From: Rhea pennata
Lineage: Eukaryota > Chordata > Aves > Rheiformes > Rheidae
Direction: 5' to 3'
Length of the DNA: 64,000 nucleotides
Assembly (NCBI RefSeq): GCF_028389875.1
Contig: NC_084702.1
Location: 64,019,582-64,083,581, forward strand
Shown: piece by piece, positions 1 through 13,543 of the stretch
Layout of the letters: every line of letters starts with the position of its first letter
Numbering within the stretch: the first letter of the stretch is position 1
Program-made: the position numbers and the translations under genes
Notes under the pieces: model-generated
The model's database searches: none
What the model was told of the DNA's origin: nothing
Seen by the model: only the letters and a program-made list of their open reading frames with translations

Positions 1-335
1 TTCAATGGTTTAGCATCTTCCCTAGAAGACTGTCTGCAGTGTTTGGTGCACTGTCATGTTAAGGCCTTTGAGACAGTCCAAGCAACTCCCTCGGGTAGAA
101 TTTAACCCAATGAGGTATGCTTTTCAGCAAGCCTAGTTTATGCATCCCTACGCTGTTCTGCACTGGGCACTGTAAATGTATCTGGTGGATTCTGCCGGGT
201 GCTGGGAACCTCCTCGGAGGCTCTCAGCACTTGCACTCCCAACAGGACAAAGGTCAGGAAACGAAATTCAGGACGTGCCCATCACCTTGCTGGGTAAGCT
301 ACAGCAGTAGCCCAGTAACAATCAATGTGTTTTAC
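1..335 (-). other. ITGA2: ITGA2 intron 7, partial
   Basis: Starts at donor GTAAAA next to exon 7 and runs off the left edge. No exon or repeat was recognised in it. Confidence 0.85.
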
Positions 336-484
336 CTCGCGTAGTCAATGGCTTTGAAAGTGTTGGTCAAATCTCCTCCCTTCTGAGAGGTTCCCTCCAT
401 TGCTTTAACAACCGCATCCTTTGTTTTATACGCGTTCAAGTTGAACACTATGCGGGGATCATTACCGTATTGAATTAAACCCAC
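336..484 (-). CDS. ITGA2: ITGA2 exon 7 (I domain)
   Basis: Acceptor TTGTATAG and donor AG|GTAAAA. It encodes [20 protein letters not shown] and [16 protein letters not shown]241 in DLTNT is the MIDAS threonine. It ends in phase 2; the next exon lies off the left edge. Confidence 0.96.
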
Positions 485-3013
485 CTATACAATAAAAGAA
501 ATCATGTTAGATTATCATTCCTTACTGTTGCACAGAATCATGATCTTAAAATATTCATCAGGCCAGAATAAAAGATTTACAGATGCACATGGGGTTATCA
601 TTTTCTTTTAACACATATAAAACCAATTAATATTAATACATGTTTGGAATTAAAGAAAGTTGAATACTCTTGCATATTATGTCATTTGTTGTGTGCTACA
701 ATATGTTAGTGCAAACTATCTGAAATAGTAGTCATTAAACATTTATTCCAGTTACTTCCAGAAACATTTATGGACTGGGAATAATACTGGGAGCTCTAGG
801 AAAAAATGAGAAAATAGCAAAAACTCTACAAGCTGACAACACCTCATACTGATCTTTCCTAAGGAAATTCTAATGGCCAGTTACTTCGTAACACTGCAAA
901 ACCTGATGATTTTTAATACAGGTGAGTACTAAAGAAATACACTAAGATGTACACTTACTCTAAAAGAAAAAAGAGAAGAGGATGCTAAAGCTAGGGTTCA
1001 GAGAGCACCTAGGACAATGAGCAGCAAGCCTAGCTTTTAAGCATCTAGCTTCCAAAGTAGCCCAATGAGGAAGGCACCCTTGGGGAGAGAGATTTCCAGG
1101 AGCCTAGTCTTTGTTCCCAGAACTGTTTCTGGAAAACAGACAACTGCAAAGACAGAAAATTTTTTAAAACAGGAAATAAAATTGTCCATACCACTATCAA
1201 ATTAAAAGGAAAAAAAGAACTCCTCAAAGTTCAGCTAGTAACCAAGCAGGAAAAATTCCTGTTCTAAAAAATGTAGGGCTTGAAAATTAAAAACCGTATG
1301 AAAATCTAACTAGAGAAACTGTTCTACTCTTAACACATCCTCACAGTTCACACTTTAATGATTCCTATATCTAATATATGAAGGAGCTCCGACTTCATTA
1401 GATACAACCTAGATTCCTTTTTCAGATGATCAGTGCTTTAAATCAAATTATTAATTGCTTTTGGAATACATTAGCTGTGAGATAGAAGCCCCAGTTCTGA
1501 AAGATTAGGTCTTGAGGCTGATACTAAAGTCAGGCTAAAGCATACTTGGTTTTCTTTAAAATTGCAGAATTTGCTAATAAAACCCAGAATTTGCTTTTTC
1601 TCCTTTTTTTCTTTGTCTTTTTCAAAGACGTCTTTGACTTACCTGGGTTTTGGTAGGGCCTATATCTAAGCCCTGAACAAACTTTTTCAAAAATGCACGC
1701 ACTGCGTCCCAGGGATAAATGCTGTTTGACTCATCACAGACCACCACAACATCTATGACAGAGGAACACTCTAAAACAAAAACAAGAAGCACATATTAAA
1801 TGTACTTTCAGTCTTAATTTACTTATAACTCTTGGGCTAAATCCGTAAGTGCATACTTGGACCTTATATAGGCCAACGCTTCAGAACAGGAAGGTTTTGC
1901 CAGAACGAAGACTCAGTAAAAGCATATGCAGATTTTCACTTTTGCTGCTCTAGTGCAATGCCTCTGAGTTCAGAGTGAGCCCAGGTTCATGTCAGCATCA
2001 GAGCAGAATCTATCAGTCTATTGGATTTTGCTTTTTGTATATACATGTTTAAAGAAAATCCCCAAGTAAGTGTCCCCGATGCAATGTATCTTGATTTTTT
2101 CTGATCTGTTTTTTTATTGAATCTGTTTTGCACATGTTGCCTTACTTTGAACAGCAGGAGAAAAGCTTCTTAGGATCTGGAAACTTGGACTGATTTCAGA
2201 ACAGACTCCTGTTGCATAGTATTGGCTTCCACACTGCTGTGCCCACAAGGGACCGCAAGTCTTTAAAAATAACAACAAAAAGAAGCTATAAAAATAACAA
2301 ATACTTATCTCACTGTATCCATATACAAAGACATAAATAGGACTATGAGAATATAAGATGGAACGAGCCTTCTTTGGTTATTTGTGCAAGTCCCTTGCTG
2401 TCACAGCGACAGTAGCAGGTAACCTGTTTCATACTTTGATTTCTCATAAAAAATATTCTCTACTCCTGATCATCCTTATGCCTCCTTCTGCAAACTATTT
2501 TCTCCAAACTACGCACAGCTACAACTTCTAGAGAGTGCGAATACGTTTGCAAAGAATCTGTTGCTGTAATTCACCTGCTTCACAAATTATTGGTTTAAAA
2601 CTAGTTTTGGTATCTGCACTCTGCATGCATGTAGGAAAATAAGTACTTCCACTAACCAGGAGGTGGCATCATACCCACGAGCGAGCACATTTAGGTCTGA
2701 GCATGGAGAGGTAAGTTTTTATTGCTGTATGTCCAATCACTATGACCAACATAGGATCAAAACTTTGTGATCAATGCACACACACTCGGAAATATTCATC
2801 TGAGAAGCTCGATCCCAAGGGAAGTAAAATCTGTCAAAATATTTATAAGCTAGATTTCTTCATCTCTCAGCCTCACAGCATGCACAGTCCTATGCAACTG
2901 CAGGCTGCAGCTAGAAGTTCTGTCCCAGCCTCGTTTTCCCCTCATCCCCTCAGCCACAGGTTTCTCTGCCTCTTGGAAAAATAATTATGCTTCTCGCTGA
3001 AAATGCTCACTAC

Positions 3014-3059
<46 letters not shown>

Positions 3060-6000
3060 TCCACTGGAACTACCATGTGGTTGCATGACAACTAGATCTC
3101 ACAAAAGGAAATATGTGGTTGGGAAGGGGAAGAGAGAGCAGTGCTATCTCTTTACACAGTTAGATCACACAAAGCCCTACTGTGAAACCTCTCCTGAATT
3201 CAAATATCTAATATTAGAAGGACTTTTACAAAAAAATACCTAGGTGAAAAAGATAAATACTGAGACACTATTTTGTTACACGCTTATTTGAAGGATTTTT
3301 TTTTTTTAAGAAAAACATATTAAGTATTGATAGGTACTCAAGGAAAAAACACATAATCTCTGTCCTACAGCTCTAAAAGAAATGATAGCTTCATTACCAA
3401 TCCTTTCTCGTTCACCTATCAAGTCAGGAGAGCCTGGAAAACAGAATATGCACCAACTCTATTTAGCAAGTGAAGAGAAAGTGAACACCATTCTTATCCT
3501 TTTCTCAAAAGTACTGAAAAAACAAATAATCAAAGGCAGAAGCAAATCGAAAATGAGCTGAATGTAGCATAGGTTTACCAGAGGCAGATCACATCAAACT
3601 ATCCTAATACATTTGCCAGGATGTCATAATTTCTAGAAAAGGCAAAAGAAGTATATCTAAGTTATCTGATCTCCAAGTAAGTGCTCTACAGGGCACGTTG
3701 GAAATGATTTGTTTTACAGGAAAAAATGGATTTTTGAAGGATTAGGAAGTACACAAAGAAGAAATTATATTGGTAACTATGAAGCTGGAGGAAAGCTACT
3801 AGTTCTTTTTTTGTTATTTTTGGATCTCATTTGCCCATTTTTCCAGTTTTATCCTGTATTAACAGTAACTCAAATTTGTGATGTTAATGATCGCAGAGAA
3901 AGCAAATAGAAATATCCTAATAAGCTTTGCTGAATTTCATTAGGAAAAAAAAAAAGAAAGAAAATGTTCTACTTTTAGGATTGTTACATTCAGAAATTTA
4001 AGATTCATCAATAATAAGAACAGTTTAACTTGAAAATTGGCATATTAGACAGAGGCATAGGCCTGCCCTTAAGGACTGCTCTTAAGAATGATGGACATAA
4101 CCTGGAAGCTCATATTGGGGAAAAGACTGAGAAGTAGGTGGACGGGCACTGGCTGATTACAGGGTGACCATCAGCAGGCAGCCAACATACAAAGCAAATA
4201 TAGCCTGAGGATGTACACCAAGAAACACTTCCAGTTGAGACAGGGAAATATTAAGTCCACAGTGTAATGGCATGATTCTCATACGGAATACAGCATACAT
4301 CTGGTCAGTTGTGTTCAAGAAAGGCAGACTTTAAAAAGTGTATTTTGGAGGAAAAACTCCAGGATTTCCTACCAAAACGCAGACTGAAGAAAATGATTGT
4401 ATGTATTAAATACAGAAGCGAGATTTTACACCTTAGAGAGATGGGAGCTGAAGGAACAATACTGCCACAAGAAAAAACAGATAGGAACTTAGACTAGAGG
4501 GAAAAAAAAAAAAAGCTGTTAACTACAAGAGTGGAATTCTAAAAGAACTTTCTAACAGGACTAAAAAGGCCTCAGAAAAATGAAATGTGCACATGTAAAT
4601 GACTGCTCTTTGCCTAGGATGCCTGTAAGAAACGATCATACTGAACCGAGCAGCTGGAACAGCAGGATCCAGGAGCTAACAGGCAGGTGCATCTGGCAGG
4701 TTACACTCAAACCGAACGGCCCGGACGCCTTGGAGAGCACAGGGGTGGAGAACGGCCTGGGGAGAGCGGCGGGAAGCTGGTCATGCCAAGAGCAGCGGCA
4801 GGACAGGGAAGCGGCACAGCAAGCAGGGGCCAAGAAGCCCCAGACGTAACGCGAAGAAGCTCTGGCAGCAGAAAGCTGCGACAGAGTCTTGGAACGAAGT
4901 CCTGGCTGAGGGGGACTTGCCATTGCAATCAAAGACCATCTCTACTATTGTCCAAGTCAAGGCACACCACGACACGGGACTTCCGACACTCTTCGTTGCT
5001 GCGTCACAGACAAGGACCAGTTTCTCCTTCGGTCAGAAAGGACGTAGCTCACCAAAGAAGTGGCTAACCAGTCAGGCCTTGGCACTCAGCTGTTTCTTGG
5101 TGTCTTTATGCTATTTACATAGGCAGTCAACACTGTATGGATCAGGAAAGCCTTTTTAACTGAGAGAAAATGTGAATTTTTCTGCATGAGATATTTTAAG
5201 TTACCCTTAACAGAACGTTTAAGTTAAGAGATCCATTAAACTTAATCTTACTGACTTCAGGAGAGCTGCTGGAAAGCCTGGAGCTAGACCTACTTTTCAG
5301 TAACTTCAGTAAACTAGGATATATGATAGCGAAGACAAATAGTTGAATACTTGCATGATTTCTAGCAAGATACAGTAGAAAAAATGCAACATTTAAAGCG
5401 AGCCAATAGAGGCCAGAGTCTCAGCGCTGCAGTTTACTGTTTCATTTAGTTACTGCACATGCCCACAATGCGCGCATTGTAAACTGGAACACACCTGCAT
5501 CCCTAGAGTCTTCATGCTTACTTATCGTGTTTAACGGTGTAAAGGACAGACTGCATTGAACAGGCCTTAACTTCCTTTCAATCACGAGATCTCAGTTTTA
5601 CAGGCTCCAAGGAAACTGCTTTGCACAATATACGCGTAGACAGCACATTCTCCTCCAGCTCTATGACCAAATAAACTGCACTGGCAAAGAAAAAGGCAAT
5701 TTCATGGGGCTGGAAACTCTTGATGTCTCAGGAGAACAGTTACTAGGTGAGCACTCTACCAACTATAGTGTCCGAAGAGGAGGAGAGATCCTCCAGCGCC
5801 TTTTGAGAGCACAAGACCAGCTTACAGTTATTTCCATGATGGAAATATTCCTGTCTATGTTGTCTAACCTATATTACAGAATTTTTAATTATATGTTTCG
5901 GAGGTTTCCTCCATGGGATCTTTGGAAAAATGCAGAAGGAGACTATTCCTGATTTTGTAACCTAGGTAATGAGAGCTGGATGAAGTATTTTAAAATATGC

Positions 6001-9000
6001 AAAATATGCATTAATTTATGCTGCAAAAATAAAATATATTCAATTTGGACTTAAGTAAAAAGTGTGTAGAATTATAGTTCTTTAATTCTTCACAGGAATT
6101 TGTGTTTATGGAATACATCATTGACACGTACCAGAAATCCTCCTGTTTTTGAGTTTTGTATCAGAGTCAAGCCAAGGTTCATTTCTTCCTTTATCTCAGT
6201 CACATTTGGAATGGTTGTTAAAGCTAAAATAAAAAGAGATTAAATAATGACACAGTAGTAAATAAGAGGTACAAGCAATTTAATAGATTAGAATTTCTTT
6301 TCTAACTACTTTTTTTCTTCTCAGGATCTAAAACCCTTCTTCCAAATGCCTGTATAAAATTTTGTGAAAAAAGAAACCTAATCTGTGTAAAAAAATTGCT
6401 AAACATGAATGTTAATTCATGTTAATTCATAAATGTTAATTAAGTGTGGGAGAAAATGCCATTTAGAGTGCCTTCCCTCAAGAGTTAAAAGCAACAGAAC
6501 GGAAAAGAAGATAATTTCTTCCTGTAAGGAGTTTTAGTTGGTTGAGTAGCTACGGTTGGGTGGCTACTGTTACAGTCCACAGGACATCAGATTCCTCTGA
6601 TTCAGTATTAAGCTTTAGACAAAAATGTGAAAAGATCCGTGGATGACAGAAATGCTTTGCACCATAAATAAAGTTATAGAAGGCATCTCAACATACTGTA
6701 TTAAGTTCAGGAAAAAAAAATAATTACTGTTCTCTGTCATTCTGTATTTTCACTGCATCGAAAAGTAAATCTCATTTGAAACTTAATCCATAAGCATAAG
6801 CACGCAGGGGCAGAAAAGGCTTCATATAATATATTGACTATGTAAATGCAATTCAGAATGAGTCTCAAAACGAGACTGCAATAAGAATCCTTAAGTATAA
6901 TGTAATATATTATAAATATTACTACTGCCTACAGTGTTAATAATAGGGCTGATACAAATGACTACGAAAGAAGATGAGGGAACTGACAGCGGCAGAACAA
7001 AAAGCTTTTTCGGAAAGATATAGCAGGTAGTAGTAACGATAATGTAGTTCGAGAATAAGCTGATTCCAGAAATCAAATCCACCTTAGCAATGTGTGAAAC
7101 AAACGGCAAAAAGACAAAAGAGTTCATGTGCATACCACATGGGTAGCTGTAAAAAATGATTACGTGCAATTTAAAACTCAAAAGATATAATCGACAAGGA
7201 CAGCGAAGATCATTAGAAAGGGCCTTATAAAATACAGTGATATCCATATTACACTCTTCAAGGGGCCTAAGACCAACCAAGGAATGCTGATCTTGTCAGC
7301 AAAAGTGAAACTCTTCTGAATGCCAGTACAGCATTCACCCAGTCTCTGCTGACACCTGTTTTTGTTACTGGTCTTGCTACTTGCTGATTGTTCTTTTGAC
7401 ATATTGGCCTGGTACAAAAATGAGGAATAAAGTTGAACAACTATAGTGAGACATTACTCATTACAACTTACCCTGTAAATTCAATTTTTTGCATGTGGTT
7501 TTGGATGAACCAACAGGACATGCATAGATATCTCCAGTTCTATTAGCTGGATAGCCACTCCAGGGTGAACCAACCAACAACCTAAAATAACAGGAACTTC
7601 ATTAGTTTTCTAATGACACTGGAAAAGACTATCAGCAATATTACAAAGCAAATTGAAGGTAATGGGTAAAGAGGCTTTGCAAAGATATAGCACCTAAGGA
7701 ATTAAAGGGTTCTCGCCACAGCTGTCCAGAAGGTGAGCTTTACTTAGATGTTAATACACTGGATTTGGTACATAAGAGACAACTTTGGTACAGACTCCTC
7801 CGGGGATTAGACTGGTTCAAATATATGTACTATGGCTATTGTGATCTCAATGGCATCTCTGAGGTCAGAAGTGATACAGTAAAGGTATTAATATATACTA
7901 ACACATGAAAAAATCAAATACATACATTGTGAATTGATAGACAACACTTTATTCTCCTGCCATGTAACAGTTAACTGATTCCTTTTAAGTTATTCTTTTA
8001 ACTGATGAAAAGCATTTCCTACAGGATCTACTCAGCAATGGCAAAGCCCTACCTGACTTCAGCCCTACCACACCTTGAAAACACTAAGTCAGAAAGAAAA
8101 TACTGCAGGTGCCTGCAGACTGCTGCATGAAGGATTTTTGATCTTGAAAAAGAACTTTAAGACTTAATGAAAATTTCTGCATATGCTACGAAGTGATTCA
8201 CTTTGTATGAGTCATTCATTGGTCTGCCGTGAGGCTCTCACTCCAATATTCACTCCTCAAACACCTCTCTCAACCTCTAATCTCCAAAACTTTACAAAAC
8301 ATCTAATTCACCCTGGGGGAATACTGCTTAACTGCTTAACCTATGTTTCAGCATAACTCTCCGAGAGATTGAGACACTGGGCAGTTTAGGGCAGTGTAGG
8401 GCTGGAAGAGAAGGATAACTCTATGCAGTTGTACGGAGAGTGAAATGTGGGCAAAGCAAAGCACGACTAAGAACATGAGACCCCCAATAGACATGAAAAA
8501 AAATGCAGGGACTGTGCATATTTCCTCCAACAGCAATGTAGGACTTGTAGCAACAAAATCTCTGGTAGTAGACTGTAAAAGGACAAGCAATGGGACCTCA
8601 ATACGGAACACGGAGTTTCATTAGAAAGACTGCCAAAAGCGCAGTTTGCCTCCCCTAAAACTAAGTAGTCAATGTTGCACATTGCACCATAATGACAACG
8701 TATTTTATAAAATGATTATGTTTCAACGTAATTGCTATATATCCCACTAAGTTTCCAAGGATCATCCAATTTCCTTGCTGCAATTTAAAATAAATAAAAT
8801 TAGTTAGAATAAAATGGACTCAATAAAAATATATAGTTTTAGATGCACAAGCAAAAGTTTGAATCCCTTCCAGCTCTGCCCTACGGAAAATATTACCTGT
8901 ATTTTTTTTAAGCTTATTTCATCTCAATTAAACACAAACTTAAGAGTATAAATAATATTATTCCATTTTACCAGTTCAGTTAGGAGAAAATTCACATTCT

Positions 9001-12000
9001 ATTTTCCTTGTACATAAATATTTTAAAAATATCCACCTTCTTAATTATCTTGTTGTAAAATACTGATTACATAGGCAACAGGAGCAAGTTCTGTGCACTT
9101 TTAGCATCCTTAAACATGCAATTCAGGTTCATATAAATACCTCTCTATAAAAATAGTGTATGTTACAACTGCTGTGAGGATGCCTCTAATCTCCTAATTT
9201 TCTGCAGAATATAACCTTTTCTTCACAGTGGAAACCAGAACCAACATTGCTCAGGACCAAACAACCAGAGCTCATTCGAAACTCCTCCTCAGCCTACATG
9301 CCAGTAGACCATACAACCAACAAACATTTGCAATAAATGACACACAGTACTGCAGCCAGTGAAGTCGCTGACAGAAGGAAGACAAGGTGTTACAGTCTCT
9401 CCCCTTACTAAGTGCTACACAGTAACTGATATTAATAAAATGCTACCTAGGCTAATGGGGGAGAGAGAGGGGTAACCATTTTCATAGAAACAAAAAAAGA
9501 ATCAAAAAGGAAAGAACAGCATACGGGTGTGTGTAACACTATAAAGCTATTCCACAGGTCAGTACTGAGACCAGTCTCTCACCAATGACCTGGATGAAGA
9601 GATAGCGTGCACCCATAGCAAGTTTTCTGACAATACAAAACTGAGAGTAGTGGCTGATACACCAGAGGGCTGTGCTGCCATTCAGAGATACCTGGACAGG
9701 CTGGAGAGCTGGGCGGAGAGGAACCTCATGAAGTTCAAGAAAGGCAAGCACAAAGTCCTGCACCTAGGGAGGAATAACCCTAGGCACCAGTATAGGCTGG
9801 GGGCTGAGCTGCTGGAGAGCAGCTCTGCAGAGAAGAACCTGGGAGTCTTGGCAGACAACAAAAGTTGTCTATAAGCCAACAACGTGCTCTTGTGGCCAAG
9901 AAGGCCAATGGTATCTTGGGGTGCATTAGAAAGAGTGTTGCCAGCAGGTCGAGGGAGGTGATCCTGCCCCTCTACTCAGCCCTGGGGAGGCCACACCTGA
10001 GTGCTGTGTCCAATATTGGGCTCCCCAGTACAAGAGACACATGGAGCTATTGGAGAGAGTCCAGCATAAGGCTACAAAGATGATCAGAGGGCTGGAGCAC
10101 CTGCCCTGTGAGGAACGGCTGCGAGAGCTGGGCCTCTTCAGCCTGGGGAACAGAAGACTGAGGGGGGATCTTATCAATGTGTACAAGTACCTGAAGGGAG
10201 GGTGTCAAGGGGACGGGGACAAACTCTTTTCAGTTGCCCCATGTGACAGGACAAGAGGCAATGGGCAGAGACTGAAGCACAGGAAGTTCTGCCTGACTGT
10301 GAGGGGGAATTTCTTCCCTGTGAGAGTGACGGAGCACTGGCACAGGTTGCCCAGAGAGGTTGTGGAGTCTCCTTCTCTGGAGATATTCAACACCTGCCTA
10401 GAAATGACCCCATGCAACGTGTTCTAGGTGACCCTGCTTGAGCAGGGGGGTTGCTTATCTCCAGAGGCCCCTTCCAACCTCAACACTGCTGTGATTCTGT
10501 GATTGCACTTCACACATTTGTAAATATTTGTTTCTTTCCCCCCTGATTTCCCCAAAGGCAAATGTAATTCAGATTCCACATAGGAAGACAGTTACTATTT
10601 AAAAGAATGACCTTAAAGGATCTCGGAAATACCCCTACGTCACCCTACCTTGTCATGAAACTTGCTGTAATTGTCTGGCCTGTGCTGGAATCATTCTGCA
10701 GTGATGGGTTATCTTGAACTCTAAAGCACATTGTATAAACAGACAGAGTGAAAATACGAAGCAACAGGAAACTGTTCTGTGATGATCTCACTCCTCAAAT
10801 AGCTGAGCCATAATAATCTTCTTGCCCACATTTGTACATTCAGTTAACAAAAGGTTGATGTAGGTTAAAGATTCCCAACTCCTACTTCCGCCGAGGGGAC
10901 TGATGTGGCAGCCCTTCCCTCGGGCCCTCACCATGTCTGCCAGGGAATGGCTTTTGCTCTGCAGCAGCCAGGAACCAGAAAGCTTCCACCTCCTTCAGCT
11001 ATGCCTACAGTAGGGCAACATACCCTGAAAAACTAACTTGAGAAAATGTCTTTAATTAATGTGATGTTAAAAGTGATTAGGTAGCTGGAGGCAGAGATGG
11101 GTTAGAAGTTTGTGGTTAATGCTCAAGTTTCAACTGAGAGGTTCCTGAGACAGGCCTATACATTAAAATGCAACCACAACCTTGATATAGGGAACTATGA
11201 TGATAAGAATGTGTGAGAAATATAAAATTTTTCTCTCATGCCACCATAAAGAAGCCACCAGCTTCCTTGTTATCATGGCAGGACGGGCAGGATCCAGCAA
11301 CCAGCTAGTGCTTTGAGCTCCTGCTGCCCCAGACCAAACTCTAACCTTGGATCTGGCCCAAATCTATTTGCAACTCCAGAAGTGGAGCTGGCACCAGAAA
11401 ACTTGACACAAGCTGCTGTCTCCCCCTGCCACCAGCTTTTAGCCAAGGGCTGTGGCTCTTGAAGGACCCTTCCCACCACCATCAAAAAAAAACCGAAGGA
11501 AGAGTGCTTGAGCACTAGCTGTTCCAAAATCTAAGCCTAACTCCAAGCCTAACCTCTGTTATTGGCATAACCTAGAGACACACATCCTCCATAAAGTTAA
11601 AAAAAAGCAATTCTCTCTCTGTCAACATGAGTATTTGAGCTTAGTCCATGAGCTTTACACTGCTCAGCAGTAATCTGGGCTCTGACGCTCCTGCTTTCCC
11701 CATCCCAACTTCAATTCCAACCCAAACATCTATTATACCAGAAAACTATCACTCTTTACTCTTTTACATCGTCCACTTTTATAACTTAATATGCATAAAT
11801 TTCATTTTTTCTAGCCCTAAAATTAGCTTTACTACTGTTGTATCATCCAAACAAAAAAACTAAATCAAACAAGATAAGCTCCTCTCATTGTAAATGCAAA
11901 TCTAAATCTATGTCTACTGTGTCTTAGGCAAATTTAATTCTAGATTTTATTTTGCTTATACTGGAAATTATTATACTACCTTCCTCTTTATTGGAGTTCA

Positions 12001-13512
12001 TTGGCTTCACTGTAGATTTGCAGGTTGCACAAGATCCACCAACATATAAAGCCTTTAAACCTGCCCAAATGCCAACCCTGTTCCCAATGCTATTACCATG
12101 CCATAAGTAAAAAAATAAAATAAAATAAAATAAAATAATTCTGTGTGGATTGGCATTTAACACTTAGAATTGAATATTACTACAATTTTAATTTGTAGAA
12201 ATGATCAGAGCCTGTTTCCTTATTTGGCTTAAGAATTCCAGCCTGCCATCAATATTTGCAGGCAAAAAAAATTAGGAACCACGTTCTACTGCCAACCTTT
12301 CTGCACCTAGGAAATAATTTTATTATTCTTCCTGTATCCTGAACCATACTTCAGCTTAACACTAACCTTAATCTATATTATAAATCAGCATCTCCTATTT
12401 TTCTTTTGAAAATAGCATGAAACATTACAGTAGACAGTTATACAATGCAGCTCTGGGAATATATATGTGCATCTTTCTAAAGCATGGGAAATGAAGAAAG
12501 CAAAAGAGTATCTGTAGCACCCTGCTAGCTACAAAAATATCTCCTTACTTTACTGTGATTAAACAGGATGCACAAGAAGCAGAATGAATATACTGTGAAA
12601 GAATGCAAGATACGATTATTCAAACACTTGTTTTTAAACAAACTATATCATAAACACTATATTAATTAAGGGTCTTTTTTCAGGCATGGGTTAAGTGTTT
12701 ATTTTTACAATACTTCATTATATCCTCATAGATCACCTTTACATAATACTATAGTGATTAGTACGTGGCATTGCTCAGATTTTATTAGTCAGCTCCTTAA
12801 TCAGTCTCCAACACTGTATACAAAGCAGTGGAACTGCATGAAGTCAAATAAAGTTCAGCCGCAACGTCATACCACACAGGCTGCAGCACTGGCAGAGTAG
12901 AGTCCAGTGCGAATTATTTCTGGGAAATTACACCATGACAAAGCTAATAACTGGCAAAGTGTCCCATAGCAGAAAACAAAATTAGAATTCATGCTGAAGG
13001 GCTGAATTCTCAGCTGTTGTCAGAATATGTTTTATATTTTACGGTGTTAATTTTTCTATTTCTTCTTTTCATGTACTTAATGCCTTTTTTTTTTTTAAAT
13101 AAAGGTGGCCAAGGAAATAGGAATATAAAATATAAAAGTAGAAAGTCCCTCTTGAATCATGTGATCCAGTTCCCTACAATTACAGGAAGGGACGAATAGA
13201 TTCAAAGACCAGAAGAGTCTTCATTCTCATAAATGCTTCTCCTCGCACCCTAAAGCCCTTATTAACGAAAACCTAGGAGCTTTTGAACAGAAGGATAAAA
13301 ATCTCAGAAGAGAAGGTGAGTTACAGCAAGAGAGGTTTGACTGACAAACTTAAACGGCATTGCAGAGAGAAGCTACCACTGCTTCTCAAAGCAGAAAAAG
13401 GCAAACTATTGGTCATGCAATTGAGGGAAACACAGCTGGGTAAGGAGCTGTGTTTGCCTGCAGCAGCGGTGCTGACACAGGAGCAGGAGGGATAATGATG
13501 GCAGCATACTGT

Positions 13513-13543
<31 letters not shown>

